DNA of 64,000 nt from Saccharomonospora cyanea NA-134 (lineage in GTDB: Bacteria; Actinomycetota; Actinomycetes; Mycobacteriales; Pseudonocardiaceae), in NCBI RefSeq assembly GCF_000244975.1, contig NZ_CM001440.1, forward strand, positions 4,138,325 through 4,202,324. The letters run 5' to 3'. Shown piece after piece: positions 15,296 to 25,025 of this stretch. The position numbers were made by a program, and so were the translations under genes. The number at the start of each line of letters is the position of its first letter. The stretch's first letter is position 1. The notes below the pieces were generated by a model, which saw nothing but the letters and a program-made list of their open reading frames with translations, made no database searches and was not told the DNA's origin.

Positions 15296-16405
15296 ATGCC
15301 AACGCTGGTCTGGGACTACCTGCACGAATACCACGACGAGCACGACGACATCCTCGACGCGGTGGAGACGGTGTTCTCGTCGGGCCGGCTCGTCCTCGGA
15401 CGGAGCGTTTCGTCGTTCGAGGCGGAGTTCGCGGACTACCACGGCGTCTCCCACTGCGTCGGCGTCGACAACGGCACCAACGCGATCCGGCTCGCGCTCC
15501 AGGCCATGGGCATCGGCAGGGGCGACGAGGTGATCACCGTGTCGAACACGGCGGCGCCCACGGTCGTGGCGATCGACGCCGTCGGCGCCACCCCGGTCTT
15601 CGTCGACGTCGACCCCGACACCTACCTGATGAACGTCGAGCAGGTCGAGGCGGCGATCACGGCCAGGACGCGGTGTCTGCTGCCCGTCCACCTCTACGGG
15701 CAGTGCGTCGACATGGCACCGCTGCGCGAGTTGGCCGACAGGCACGGCCTGCTCGTCCTGGAGGACTGCGCCCAGGCTCACGGCGCCCGTCACCACGGCA
15801 GGGTGGCCGGGTCCATGGGCACGGCGGCGGCGTTCTCCTTCTACCCCACGAAGGTGCTGGGCGCCTACGGTGACGGGGGCGCGACGATCACCGACGACGC
15901 CACCGTCGACGCCAACCTCCGCCGTCACCGCTACTACGGGATGGAGCAGCGGTACTACGTCGTCGAGACGCCGGGGCACAACTGCAGGCTCGACGAGGTG
16001 CAGGCCGAGATCCTGCGGCGCAAGCTGCGCAGGCTCGACGGCTACGTCAAGGGCAGGCAGGCCGTCGCCGACCGTTACGCCGAGGCGTTGTCCGACACCG
16101 AGCTCGTGCTGCCGACCACCGCCGAGGGCAACACGCACGTGTACTACGTGTACGTCGTGCGTCATCCCCGCCGTGACGAGATCCTCGAAGCCCTGAAGGC
16201 CCACGACATCCAGCTCAACGTCAGCTACCCGTGGCCGGTGCACACGATGACGGGCTTCGCCCACCTCGGCTACGCAGAAGGCAGCCTGCCGGTCACGGAG
16301 GCGGTGGCGAAGGAGATCTTCTCCCTGCCGATGTACCCGTCGCTGCCCCGCGAAACGCAGGACCGCGTGATCGACGCGCTCAGGTCGGTGCTGGCCACGG
16401 TCTAG
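15296..16405 (+). CDS. NDP-hexose 3-aminotransferase (DegT/DnrJ/EryC1 family)
   Basis: This 369-residue PLP enzyme is of the sugar aminotransferase family. The opening LVWDYLHEY is typical of 3-amino sugar enzymes such as TylB, DesV and Eva[14 protein letters not shown] binds the PLP phosphate, [12 protein letters not shown] holds the PLP-contacting Asp, and [17 protein letters not shown] carries the Schiff-base Lys186. It would transaminate the C-3 ketone of a dTDP-2,3,6-trideoxy- or dideoxy-hexulose. The ATG at 15296 is preferred to upstream starts because it gives the conserved N-terminus and follows GGGACGACG. It is transcribed divergently from the glycosyltransferase and is followed by a methyltransferase gene 48 bp downstream. 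Confidence 0.9.
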   Translation: MPTLVWDYLHEYHDEHDDILDAVETVFSSGRLVLGRSVSSFEAEFADYHGVSHCVGVDNGTNAIRLALQAMGIGRGDEVITVSNTAAPTVVAIDAVGATPVFVDVDPDTYLMNVEQVEAAITARTRCLLPVHLYGQCVDMAPLRELADRHGLLVLEDCAQAHGARHHGRVAGSMGTAAAFSFYPTKVLGAYGDGGATITDDATVDANLRRHRYYGMEQRYYVVETPGHNCRLDEVQAEILRRKLRRLDGYVKGRQAVADRYAEALSDTELVLPTTAEGNTHVYYVYVVRHPRRDEILEALKAHDIQLNVSYPWPVHTMTGFAHLGYAEGSLPVTEAVAKEIFSLPMYPSLPRETQDRVIDALRSVLATV

Positions 16406-16453
16406 TAGCGGTCCTGCGGGCAGTCGGCGGGCTCGACCCGCTAGTGTCCTCGC

Positions 16454-17107
16454 GTGACCGAGCCCTCACTCCAGACGACAGCGGAGGCCTACGACGCCGT
16501 CGCCGTCCTCTACGCCGAATTCGCTCGCGACGCATTCGACGCCTTTCCCCTGGATCGCGCCGTGCTCGCCGCCTTCGCCGAACTCGTGCGGACCACCGGT
16601 TCCGGAACCGTCGCCGAGCTGGGCTGCGGCCCCGGCCAGACCACCGCGCACCTGCGGGATCTGGGGCTCGACGTCTTCGGCGTCGACCTGTCGCCAGTGA
16701 TGATCGAGCTGGCCCGTGAGGCCTACCCGGACCTGCGGTTCGAACACGGTTCCATGGACGCTCTCGACCTCGCCGACGGAGCGCTCCACGGCATCGTGTC
16801 GTGGTATTCGATCATCCACACCCCACCGCGTGACCTGCCCTCGTACTTCGCCGAGTTCCGCCGCGTACTCGCGCCCGGCGGCCACCTCCTGCTCGCCTTC
16901 TTCGAGTCGGAGGGCGGACCGCTCACGACGTTCGACCACAAGGTGACGACGGCCTACCGGTGGCCGATCGACGACCTCGCGGAGCTGGCGGGCGAAGCGG
17001 GGTTCACCGAGATCGGCAGGATGCTGCGGGAACCGGGCGAGGGGGAACGGTACCGCCGGGGTCACCTGCTGATGCGCCTGGCGGGCGTGACCGGGGCGAA
17101 CGAATAG
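16454..17107 (+). CDS. class I SAM-dependent methyltransferase
   Basis: This 217-residue Rossmann methyltransferase has motif I VAELGCGPGQTT, motif II VFGVDLSPVMIELA, and post-motif SFRRVLAPGGHLLLAFF-like sequence (FRRVLAPGGHLLL). It begins with GTG at 16454, just downstream of the aminotransferase. It could N-methylate the aminosugar or O-methylate the sugar or aglycone. It lacks obvious similarity to the short TylM1/DesVI-type N-methyltransferases in its opening residues, so the acceptor is left open. It is convergent with the 2,3-dehydratase gene. Confidence 0.8.
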   Translation: MTEPSLQTTAEAYDAVAVLYAEFARDAFDAFPLDRAVLAAFAELVRTTGSGTVAELGCGPGQTTAHLRDLGLDVFGVDLSPVMIELAREAYPDLRFEHGSMDALDLADGALHGIVSWYSIIHTPPRDLPSYFAEFRRVLAPGGHLLLAFFESEGGPLTTFDHKVTTAYRWPIDDLAELAGEAGFTEIGRMLREPGEGERYRRGHLLMRLAGVTGANE

Positions 17108-17140
17108 CGTCGGGGCTGTCAGGGAGCTGTCGGCGGCCGG

Positions 17141-18577
17141 TCACGTCACGGCCAGGCTCCGCAGGCACAGCAGCAGGCTGCGCGCCTGGATGTTGACGTA
17201 GAAACTGTGCCGCAACAGCTCGTCGTACTGGGACAGCGTCAGCCAGCGGTAGTCGGGGTCGTCGGCGGCGACGTCCGCGTCGGTCTCCACGATCACGTAC
17301 CGGTTCTGCGCCCCCAGGAACCGGCCGCCCTCCTCGGACAGCACCGTGTCGAACCGGATCCGCTCCGAGCGCAGCACCTCGTCGAGGAACCGGGGACGCG
17401 CCGCGTCGGGAAGCACGTCGTAGTTCTCGGGAGTGCACTGCACGGTGGGGGCGAGCTCGACGACGTCGGCGTAGCCGGGCTCGGTCCTCGCGTGGGTGAG
17501 CACGTGCAGCACACCGTCGATCGTCCTGACGAGGAAGGCGATCACGCCCGTGCCCACCGGCTCGATCATCGGCTGTGACCACGCACCGACCTCCCGGCCC
17601 TCGGCCTTCACGTGCACGCCGACGACGGAGAAGAAGCGACCGCTGCGGTGGGAGATCACACCGTCCTCTGTGCACCACCCAGCGAGTTCCCGCAGCGGGG
17701 TGCGTTCCACCCGCAGCTCGGTGCGGGTCCTGGCCTCGGTGATCCAGCTCAGCACCTCGTCGGTGGTGTGCACGGACGGTGCGGCGGGGTCGGCGGAGCG
17801 CGCCAACGCCGCGAGGAAGTCGTCGCCCGGCCGTGAGGCGACGGCTTCCGACCAGTACGCACCCCCACCCGGCAGGCAGGCCAGCACCGTCCGGGTGTCC
17901 ATGTTCACGAGGTCCGGCACGCTGAGCAGTTCGGCGAGCTGGCGAAGCGTCAGCCAGCAGAACCCGTCGACGGCCTCGACGTCGTCCCCGACCTCCACCA
18001 CCATGTTGCGGTTGCGTTTGCGGTAGAACCAGGCGCCCTGTTCCGACTGCCGGATGTCCACGAGCACCCCGCGCCCGGCGGGTTCGCGGAAGTACTCCAG
18101 GTACGGGATCGCTCGTCCCCTGTGCACTCCCGTGTAGTTGCTGCGGGTCGCCTGCACCGTCGGCGACAGCTGCAGCCCGCCCCCCGGGTTGCCCGGCTCC
18201 TGTTTGGCCTGGATCAGGCAGTGCAGTACCCCGTCGATCTCCTTCACCAGGATTCCGAGAATGCCGATCTCGGGTTGGTTGATGATCGGTTGCCGCCACG
18301 ACGGCACGACGGCGTCGGCTCGCTCCACGGTCACCGCCTCGACGCTGAAGAACCGTCCGGTGTGGTGGCGCAGGAATCCCGTGTCCGGTTCCCGCACCCA
18401 ACCGGCCAGCTCGTCGAGCCCGGCCCGCTGCGTCTCCATCCAGGTGTGCCGCGACAACCCCGCGAGCCAGTCGTGCACCGCGGCCGTGCCGGGAAGGTGG
18501 GAACCCGGCGCAAGCAGCGAGTCGGTCAGGCGGGACGCGGCTTCACCGCGCGACGGGGGGCGAAAGGGAGCGACCAC
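17141..18577 (-). CDS. NDP-hexose 2,3-dehydratase
   Basis: This 478-residue protein is built of two homologous halves (about 40-250 and 270-478). Each contains the HRSGRFFSV / HHTGRFFSV motif, a SQPMIE / RQPIIN motif, and QAKQEPG or HARTEPG followed by ELAPTVQ / QLSPTVQ. This internally duplicated architecture is diagnostic of the TylX3/EvaA/SnogH family. These enzymes remove the 2-hydroxyl of dTDP-4-keto-6-deoxyglucose, the first committed step towards 2,6-dideoxysugars. It is transcribed leftward, with 135 bp between it and the 4-ketoreductase gene; that gap contains an inverted TAGGGG repeat. Confidence 0.92.
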   Translation of the reverse strand: MVAPFRPPSRGEAASRLTDSLLAPGSHLPGTAAVHDWLAGLSRHTWMETQRAGLDELAGWVREPDTGFLRHHTGRFFSVEAVTVERADAVVPSWRQPIINQPEIGILGILVKEIDGVLHCLIQAKQEPGNPGGGLQLSPTVQATRSNYTGVHRGRAIPYLEYFREPAGRGVLVDIRQSEQGAWFYRKRNRNMVVEVGDDVEAVDGFCWLTLRQLAELLSVPDLVNMDTRTVLACLPGGGAYWSEAVASRPGDDFLAALARSADPAAPSVHTTDEVLSWITEARTRTELRVERTPLRELAGWCTEDGVISHRSGRFFSVVGVHVKAEGREVGAWSQPMIEPVGTGVIAFLVRTIDGVLHVLTHARTEPGYADVVELAPTVQCTPENYDVLPDAARPRFLDEVLRSERIRFDTVLSEEGGRFLGAQNRYVIVETDADVAADDPDYRWLTLSQYDELLRHSFYVNIQARSLLLCLRSLAVT

Positions 18578-18708
18578 CGAGCGACTCCTTCGGCAGGACT
18601 GGCGTTTCCGCGATGCCGGTGATCGACCGTGGTGGGCCCCGCGGCCGACACAGCCGCCGGCACCGGCAAGCTTCGTCGCGCGCGTTTCCGGTGGTCAACC
18701 ACAGCCCT

Positions 18709-18732
18709 ACCCCTAATTCCCGGAATAGGGGT
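18709..18732. promoter_or_regulatory. imperfect inverted repeat with ACCCCT/AGGGGT arms
   Basis: ACCCCT and AGGGGT bracket ATTCC and GGAAT in a 24-bp near-palindrome with one inserted base. It overlaps the stop codon of the 4-ketoreductase gene and lies 132 bp upstream of the 2,3-dehydratase start. Its outer arms match the perfect TAGGGG palindrome at 15219-15233, so it may be a regulator site for the dehydratase gene. A short terminator is the alternative, but no T-tract follows. Confidence 0.35.
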
Positions 18733-19723
18733 CGCTCGCCCGGCCCTCCCGGGCCGCCACGGCCGCGACGGTCGCGTCGATTCCGTCGGCCAGACCGACC
18801 GCGGCGCGCCATCCGGTCGCCGCCGTGAACGCCGTGGAATCGGCGACCAGGCTGCGCACGTCCATCGCGGTGGCCTGCTGCGGCGGCGGCACGGACACCA
18901 CCGGCACCGGTGGCCGTCCGGTGTGGGCGGCCACGGACGCCGCTATCCGATCGAACAGCTCGCGCACCCCGACGCCACGTCCGGAGCCCAGCAGCCAGTG
19001 CCGTCCCGCGAGTCGACGGGCGTCGACGACGGCGTGGACGAACGCGTTCGCGACGTCGTCGACGAAGACGAGGTCCCGCTCCATCGCACCGTCACCCCAC
19101 ACCGTCAGCGGCACTCCCGCCAGTGCCCTGCGGACCATCGCGGTCACCACGCCACGGTCGAGCGCGACCGGCGCGGGTCCGTAGACCGTGGGCAATCGCA
19201 GGCTGACGCCGCCGCCGTCGAGCACCACGCGTTCGGCCGCCAGTTTCTGCCGGTCGTACTCGGTGGTCGGCTCGTCCGGTTCCGTGCCGTCGATGCGGTC
19301 GCGCGCCCCGGAACCGACCTGCGACGTCGACCCGGCGAACACCACCACGCATCCCGCCGTCACGGAAGCGAGCACCGAACGCACGACGGAGACGTTCACC
19401 CGTGCCGCCGCGGCGGCTTCGTGCTCACCGACCCGGTACGTGCCACCGCCCGTGTACAGCACGAGCGGCAGCACCACGTCCGCGTCCGCGATCACCTCGG
19501 CCACCCGGCCGGGCTCGGTCAGATCGGCGGCCACCCCCTCGACGTCGGCGCAGGGGGCACGGCCGCTCGACGACACCGACCGCACTGTCGCGCCCACCGC
19601 CGCGAACCGCGCGGCCACGGCCGAACCGATGAAACCCGAGCCGCCGAGCACGACCACGCGGGTCCCCGCGGGCAGGGACCCCACCGTCAGACCACGTGCA
19701 CGTTCGGCACGTACCGGATCCAT
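18713..19723 (-). CDS. NDP-hexose 4-ketoreductase (extended SDR)
   Basis: This 336-residue NAD(P)-dependent epimerase/dehydratase-family protein has the Rossmann motif VVVLGGSGFIGSAVAARF and an active site with Ser in FAGSTSQVG and Tyr-Lys in TEYDRQKLAAE. It resembles the 4-ketoreductases TylCIV, EvaE and AveBIV that finish deoxysugar synthesis by reducing C-4. The ATG at 19723 overlaps the methyltransferase gene by 37 bp but has GGGAGG upstream. A GTG at 19684 would remove the overlap but has no Shine-Dalgarno. The stereochemistry produced at C-4 cannot be predicted here. Confidence 0.85.
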   Translation of the reverse strand: MDPVRAERARGLTVGSLPAGTRVVVLGGSGFIGSAVAARFAAVGATVRSVSSSGRAPCADVEGVAADLTEPGRVAEVIADADVVLPLVLYTGGGTYRVGEHEAAAAARVNVSVVRSVLASVTAGCVVVFAGSTSQVGSGARDRIDGTEPDEPTTEYDRQKLAAERVVLDGGGVSLRLPTVYGPAPVALDRGVVTAMVRRALAGVPLTVWGDGAMERDLVFVDDVANAFVHAVVDARRLAGRHWLLGSGRGVGVRELFDRIAASVAAHTGRPPVPVVSVPPPQQATAMDVRSLVADSTAFTAATGWRAAVGLADGIDATVAAVAAREGRASDPYSGN

Positions 19724-20931
19724 CGGCCACCCGCCTCCCGGAACGCCCGCTCCTTGGCCATGATCTCGTCAGCGTGGTTCCACGCGAACAGCAACGCGTA
19801 CGGCGGGTAGTCCTCGGCGAACGCCTCCGGTGGCCGCACCGGGATGTGCGCGCCCGGCGTGAGCTTGTGCTGCTTCGCCGGAGTGGTGTCGCACACGAAC
19901 TCCACCAACTCCGGCCCGATACCGCAGAAGTTCGTCACCGTGGCGCTCTTCGCGGTAGCGCCGTAACCCACGATGCGGTGGCCCTCCGCACGCAGGCGGG
20001 TCAGAAGCTCCACCAGGTCGTCCCTGACGGCGCGTACCCGGTCGGCGAAGCCCTCCAGCACGGCGAGTTCACCGAGGCCGGTGCGGCGTTCCTCGGCGAG
20101 CAACTCGGCGACCGCCGAGGAGCGCCTGCGCGCTCCGGGACGCGCGAGTGTGTAACGGACCTCGCCGCCGTGCACGGGAAGGCGTTCCACGTCGACCAGT
20201 TCGAGGTCGTGCCTGCGGGCCATCTCGTCGACGGAGCTCGCGCTGAAGAAGAAGAAATGCTCGTCGTAGATCTGGTCGAAGGACGTGCGCTCGACGATGT
20301 CACCGAGATAGGGGTCCTCGAACACGAACACGCCGTTCGGCTTCAACAGTGCCGTGACTCCCCGCAGGATCGAGGACATGTACGGGATGTGGCACAGGGT
20401 GTTGGCCGCGTAGACGACGTCGGCCCGGCCCTCGGTGTCGGCGATGTCGAGGGCCGTGGCCTCCTCGAAGAAGTCCTTCCGCACCCGAACGCCCTCCCCG
20501 GCCGCCAGGTCGGCCACGGCGCCCGAAGGTTCCACCCCCAGGTGCCGGACCCCCGCGTCGGCCACGGTCTTCAGCATGGTGCCGTCGTTGCAACCCAGCT
20601 CGACGATGAACGAGTCCTCTCCGGACAACTCCGTCGCGAGGAACCTCTCGGCCAGCGAGCGGAAGTGCTCGCGCATCACCGCCGAGCCGCGCGACAGGTA
20701 CGGATAGTCCTCGTGGAACATCTCCTCGCGCGGTACCTCCTCCGTCAACTGCACCATGCCGCACGTTCCGCACAGGCCGACCGCGAGCCGGAAGGTGAAC
20801 TCCTCCGTCACGTCGGCGGGGTCGCGGAACGCGTCCGACAGGGGCTGGGTGCCGAAGTCGAGGAACTCGGCGACCGCGGCACCGCAGATCCGGCAGTGGG
20901 GTGCGGCGGGTTCGTGGGGTTCGGGTGCCAT
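19687..20931 (-). CDS. NDP-hexose 3-C-methyltransferase
   Basis: This 414-residue protein has the three-part layout of the TylC3/EvaC family. An N-terminal zinc-binding domain carries CRICG and CGTCGMVQL. A central SAM domain has IVELGCNDGTML. A C-terminal Rossmann-like domain contains VGYGATAKSATVTNF. A SFDQIYDEHFFFFSASSV segment matches the family's conserved YxExxxYF-type catalytic region. It would C-methylate carbon 3 of the keto-sugar, producing a branched sugar. The ATG at 20931, with GGAG upstream, gives the usual family length. With the aminotransferase, 2,3-dehydratase and ketoreductase it defines a vancosamine-like pathway. Confidence 0.92.
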   Translation of the reverse strand: MAPEPHEPAAPHCRICGAAVAEFLDFGTQPLSDAFRDPADVTEEFTFRLAVGLCGTCGMVQLTEEVPREEMFHEDYPYLSRGSAVMREHFRSLAERFLATELSGEDSFIVELGCNDGTMLKTVADAGVRHLGVEPSGAVADLAAGEGVRVRKDFFEEATALDIADTEGRADVVYAANTLCHIPYMSSILRGVTALLKPNGVFVFEDPYLGDIVERTSFDQIYDEHFFFFSASSVDEMARRHDLELVDVERLPVHGGEVRYTLARPGARRRSSAVAELLAEERRTGLGELAVLEGFADRVRAVRDDLVELLTRLRAEGHRIVGYGATAKSATVTNFCGIGPELVEFVCDTTPAKQHKLTPGAHIPVRPPEAFAEDYPPYALLFAWNHADEIMAKERAFREAGGRWIRYVPNVHVV

Positions 20932-20965
20932 GGACGTTCTCCGTTTCGTGGTTCGCGAACAGGAC

Positions 20966-23614
20966 TCAGGCACCCGTGCCGTAGACGTCGACGGGAATGC
21001 CCAGTTCTCGCGGGAGTTCGGCACGGCCCTTCACTCCCAGCTTTCGGTACACCCGGGTGAGGTGCTGTTCGACCGTGCTCACCGTGATGTAGAGCAGGGC
21101 GCTGATCTCGCGGTTGGTGTGTCCGGTCGCGGCGAGCTCGGCGACCTTTCGTTCGGAGTCGCTCAACGTCGACACCCCTGAGGACCCGTGCGGCGAACAC
21201 GCCGGGATGTCCTGAGGTGCCGAGTGGTCGGCGGGGACCGGCCCGCCGTGGGAGAGCAGGTCGAGTCGGTGCCGCGCCTTCGCGAGCTCCTGGCCGTCGC
21301 CGGAGGCCTTCAACAGCTCGACCGACTCCCTCAACAGGCCGATACGGTCATGCGGAGCGCTCAACTCGGCCAGGATGCGCAACGCGATGCCCCGGGTCCG
21401 GCGGCCGACCTTCGGCCTCGTGAGCTGCTCGGTGACGAGGTCACGTGCGGCGTCGTGCCTGCCGAGCGCGATGTTGGCCTCCGCGAGGTCGAGCCTCCAC
21501 GGCGCCACCAACGGCAGGTCCGATCCCCACTTCTCCATCTTCAGACCACAGTGCTGGAAGTCGCTGATGGCGGCGAGCGCACGGCCGCGCGCAAGCTGGG
21601 CGTGTCCCCGGGCGTGCAGGTAGAACAGGCCGATGACGTTGTCGAACATCGCCTCGGGAACCGGCAGCCGCAGCAGTTCCTCCAGCAGGTGCGTCTCCCC
21701 GAGTTCCGCGAGAGCGGTGAGCAGCACGGCGGCGGGGTAGCCGATCAACACGCCCCAGCTCTGCGTCGGCAACAGCCTCAGCGCGGACTCGGCGAGCCGG
21801 AAGGCCGTCGCCGGATCCCCCCGCCGCAAGGTCAGGTGGGCCCGCACGACCTCGAAGAACGCCTGCCACGTCCGCACGCCACCCTTGAGGGCCTCGTCGA
21901 TCACCCGGCCGCACCAGTGCGCGGCGGCTCCGACGTCCCCCGCGAAGACCAGCACCAGAAGCGCGGTGGCGACCACTTCCGGTGCCATCTCACCGGGACG
22001 GCTGCTCTTGAGGACGTGCTCCGCCGCGGCCACCGCCCGCCGGTCGAACTTCGTGGTCCAGAACTGTCCGAGCGCACGCCCGGCCTCGGCCCACGGGTCG
22101 GAGCCCGACGGCACCATCGCCAGCCCGCCCGCGTACCCCACGCCCACGCCGTGGAACTGGCAGACGATCCTCAACTCCGCCGCCGACTGGACGTCGAGGA
22201 GGTCGGGGTTCTCCCGGCACACTCCCAGCACGCGGTCGACCGTGGTGTGGTCACCGGTCCACAGGGCGTGCCACAGCAGGACCACCACGTCCCGGCCGTG
22301 CAACCGGCCTGCCCACATCGCCGTGCGCAGCGGTTCGAGGTGCGCGGCCGACGCCGACGGGTTGATCCGCCACAGCGCGCGCACGAGCATCCGGCTCACG
22401 TCGAGGTGTTGCGACCCGGTAGCCGCGGCCAGCGCGAGTTCCAGGCACCGGATCGCGGCGTCGACGTCGTCGGCCGACAGCGCCTGTTCGGCCGCGACCC
22501 GCAGCACGTCGACCGCCCAGGGGGCGTACTCGGCATCGATCCGGCCGAGCGCGAGCAGGTGTGCCGCGACCGTGGTGGCGTCGTCGCCACGGCGGTAGAG
22601 CACCTCGGCCGCCCGACCGTGCAACGCGGAACGTTCGTCGGTGGAGAGGCTGTGCAACACCGCCGCTCGCGCACCGGGATGCCGGAACCGGGTGTCCAGC
22701 ACCAGCCCCGACGTACCCAGAAACGCCACGAGTTGCCTCGCGACCTCGGTGGTGACCGCCGCGAGCCGTGCGACGAGGTCCACGGAGCAGTCGTCGCCGA
22801 GCACCGCCATCGCCTGGGCGACAGCCGTGATCGACGGCTCCCAGCGGTGCAGCGCCGCGAGCACCGAACCGACGGCGGCGGGTCCGAGCCCTTCCTCGTC
22901 GGCGGCGTGGCCCGTGGCGAGGTCGTCGATCATCGCGCGCACCAGCATCACGTTGCCGCCGCTCCACCGGAGCCACAGTGGCGCGAGCCGCGAGGCCGTC
23001 GCGGAATCGGTGTGCTCCGCGAGTAGCGCGGCGATCCCCGACTCGCTCAGGGGACCGAGCCAGATCCGGCGGGTCGGCCTCTGGTCGACCTCCGCGTGCA
23101 GCCGCATCGACAGGGGGTGGGAGTGGTCCCACTTGCCGAGGACCAGCAGGATCCGCGCCGAGGACACCCTCCGGCGCAGTTGGAGCAGGAACCGCTGGGA
23201 CAGACAGTCGGCGAACTGCACGTCGTCGATGCTGACCACGACCGGCCGCCTGCACGACAGCTCCAGCAACTCCGCACACAGCTCGTGGAGCAGGCGAGCG
23301 CTCGACCGGTGCTCGGGTACCTGCCCGACGCAGGGCTTGATCAGCTCGGCGAGCCGGTCGGCGACCTCGGGCGGCAGGCCGGAACTGTGCGCGAGCTGGT
23401 CCAGTACCCCTGCGGGCAGCGACTGCTCGCTCCACGCCCCGCCCGCGGACAACACCAGCGCTCCGGCCTCACCGGCATGATCGGTGAACCGCTGCAACAG
23501 TTCGGTCTTCCCACTACCGAGCCCGCCGGTGACCAACGCGAGCCCGCCCCGGCCTTCCACGCAACCGGCCAGCAACGCGGTGAGCTCGCCGAAGGCGGCT
23601 CTGTGGTCCGGCAT
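20966..23614 (-). CDS. LAL-family LuxR regulator (large ATP-binding)
   Basis: This 882-residue regulator has an N-terminal AAA/MalT-like ATPase with Walker A LVTGGLGSGKTELL and Walker B PVVVSIDDVQFAD. A long helical/TPR-like middle follows. The LuxR helix-turn-helix at the C-terminus reads LSDSERKVAELAATGHTNRE, then STVEQHLTRVYRKLGV. LAL proteins usually activate specialised-metabolite clusters. The ATG at 23614 is preferred to a GTG at 23620 because AGGGGG lies 5-10 bp upstream. It is the last cluster gene before prfA, and GGGGGTTATAA in its promoter resembles the TAGGGG sites found near the sugar genes. Confidence 0.9.
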   Translation of the reverse strand: MPDHRAAFGELTALLAGCVEGRGGLALVTGGLGSGKTELLQRFTDHAGEAGALVLSAGGAWSEQSLPAGVLDQLAHSSGLPPEVADRLAELIKPCVGQVPEHRSSARLLHELCAELLELSCRRPVVVSIDDVQFADCLSQRFLLQLRRRVSSARILLVLGKWDHSHPLSMRLHAEVDQRPTRRIWLGPLSESGIAALLAEHTDSATASRLAPLWLRWSGGNVMLVRAMIDDLATGHAADEEGLGPAAVGSVLAALHRWEPSITAVAQAMAVLGDDCSVDLVARLAAVTTEVARQLVAFLGTSGLVLDTRFRHPGARAAVLHSLSTDERSALHGRAAEVLYRRGDDATTVAAHLLALGRIDAEYAPWAVDVLRVAAEQALSADDVDAAIRCLELALAAATGSQHLDVSRMLVRALWRINPSASAAHLEPLRTAMWAGRLHGRDVVVLLWHALWTGDHTTVDRVLGVCRENPDLLDVQSAAELRIVCQFHGVGVGYAGGLAMVPSGSDPWAEAGRALGQFWTTKFDRRAVAAAEHVLKSSRPGEMAPEVVATALLVLVFAGDVGAAAHWCGRVIDEALKGGVRTWQAFFEVVRAHLTLRRGDPATAFRLAESALRLLPTQSWGVLIGYPAAVLLTALAELGETHLLEELLRLPVPEAMFDNVIGLFYLHARGHAQLARGRALAAISDFQHCGLKMEKWGSDLPLVAPWRLDLAEANIALGRHDAARDLVTEQLTRPKVGRRTRGIALRILAELSAPHDRIGLLRESVELLKASGDGQELAKARHRLDLLSHGGPVPADHSAPQDIPACSPHGSSGVSTLSDSERKVAELAATGHTNREISALLYITVSTVEQHLTRVYRKLGVKGRAELPRELGIPVDVYGTGA

Positions 23615-23843
23615 CCACACCCCCTGCTCGGTGTCACGACAGACCTTCTCCGACCACCGGTATGGGGGTTATAACACGGACCGCGCCCTGTCGAGGGCTC
23701 CCTGAAAAAGGTCAAAAGCGGCACTGAGAAACGGCGGATCCGCGGGAGACCACTTACGACACACCGAGCCGGTCGAACCGACTACCGGGCTCTCGGCGCG
23801 GCTGCCACCGTCAGCCCGACCACGAACGGTTGGGAACAGTCGC
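23615..23843. other. intergenic region, LAL promoter
   Basis: This 229-bp gap separates prfA from the LAL gene, both transcribed leftward. Read leftward it holds TCGACA, 15 bp, TATAAC as a possible promoter. The GGGGGTTATAA element lies at 23663-23673. No gene is supported; a short leftward frame through it has no Shine-Dalgarno. Confidence 0.35.
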
Positions 23844-24920
23844 TCAGGCGCCCGACTGGGCCTGCGCCATGCGCTCCTCGCGGTCGGCGGCGCGCAGCGC
23901 GTCCAGCACACCCGTCAGCTCGCCGTCCAGCACCTGGTCCAGGTTGTAGGCCTTGTAGTTGACGCGGTGGTCGGAGATCCGGTTCTCGGGGAAGTTGTAG
24001 GTGCGCACGCGCTCGGAGCGGTCCACCGTCCGCACCTGCGAGCGGCGGGCGTCGGCGGCCTTCGCCGCGGCCTCCTCCTCCGCCAGCGCCTGCAACCGTG
24101 CCTGCAGCACCTGGATGGCGCGCGCCCGGTTCTGGATCTGCGACTTCTCGTTCTGGCACGACACCACGATGCCGGTGGGCAGGTGGGTGACCCGGACCGC
24201 CGAATCGGTGGTGTTCACGCTCTGCCCGCCCGGCCCTGACGACCGGAACACGTCGATGCGCAGGTCGTTGGGGTCGATCTCGACCTCGACCTCCTCCGGC
24301 TCGGGGTAGATCAACACCCCCGCCGCCGAGGTGTGGATGCGGCCCTGCGACTCGGTGGCGGGCACCCGCTGCACGCGGTGCACCCCGCCCTCGAACTTCA
24401 GGCGGGCCCACACACCGTCGACGTCCGTGCCCTTGCTCTTGATGGCCACGGTCACGTCCTTGTAGCCGCCGAGGTCCGAGGCCGTGGCGTCGAGGATCTC
24501 CGTCGACCAGCCCTGCCGTTCGGCGAACCGCAGGTACATGCGCAGCAGGTCACCGGCGAACAGCGCGGACTCCTCGCCGCCCTCACCGGACTTGATCTCC
24601 ATGACGGCGTCCGAACCGTCGTACGGGTCGCGGGGCAGCAGCAGCTCCGTCAGCCGCGCCTCCAGCGCCGGGAGCCGCTCGGCCAGCCCCTGGGCCTCTT
24701 CGGCGAACGTCTCGTCCTCCGCGGCCAACTCCCTGGCCGCGACCAGGTCCGAGCGGGTGGACTCCAGCTCCCTGACCGTCTTGACGACGGGTGACAACTC
24801 CGCGTAGCGGCGTCCCAGCTTGCGGGCACGAGCCTGATCGGCATGCACTGCCGGGTCCGCCAACTGCTCTTCGAGCTCGGCGTACTCGTCGAGCAATCCT
24901 CGCAGTGATTCCGACTCCAC
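23844..24920 (-). CDS. prfA: peptide chain release factor 1
   Basis: This 358-residue class I release factor contains the RF1 codon-recognition tripeptide PAT in [14 protein letters not shown]2 has SPF there. The catalytic GGQ lies in [20 protein letters not shown]. It releases peptides at UAA and UAG. The GTG at 24920, preceded by GAGAGGTAAGG, is used; longer in-frame extensions run into the rpmE terminator. In actinobacteria prfA is normally followed by prmC, which methylates the GGQ glutamine. Here the next gene downstream is the cluster's LAL regulator. Confidence 0.96.
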   Translation of the reverse strand: MESESLRGLLDEYAELEEQLADPAVHADQARARKLGRRYAELSPVVKTVRELESTRSDLVAARELAAEDETFAEEAQGLAERLPALEARLTELLLPRDPYDGSDAVMEIKSGEGGEESALFAGDLLRMYLRFAERQGWSTEILDATASDLGGYKDVTVAIKSKGTDVDGVWARLKFEGGVHRVQRVPATESQGRIHTSAAGVLIYPEPEEVEVEIDPNDLRIDVFRSSGPGGQSVNTTDSAVRVTHLPTGIVVSCQNEKSQIQNRARAIQVLQARLQALAEEEAAAKAADARRSQVRTVDRSERVRTYNFPENRISDHRVNYKAYNLDQVLDGELTGVLDALRAADREERMAQAQSGA

Positions 24921-24965
24921 GGCCTTACCTCTCTCGAACGCCTTCCTCGCGGACCCCAGGCACTG

Positions 24966-25015
24966 TGAAAAGCGAAACGGCGCCCGCTCCTGCCGCACGA
25001 GCAGAAGCGAGCGCC
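24966..25015 (-). terminator. intrinsic terminator of rpmE
   Basis: A 14-bp stem (25015-25002 with 24992-24979, two G-U pairs in the RNA) and a 9-nt loop are followed in the leftward direction by GTTTCGCTTTTC. It begins 10 bp after the rpmE stop and lies upstream of the prfA start. Confidence 0.75.
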
Positions 25016-25025
25016 GTCCACCAAG

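Noticed and set aside
23669-23911. Small leftward gene between prfA and the LAL gene
   Set aside because: It overlaps prfA in another frame, lacks a Shine-Dalgarno and has no recognisable sequence features.
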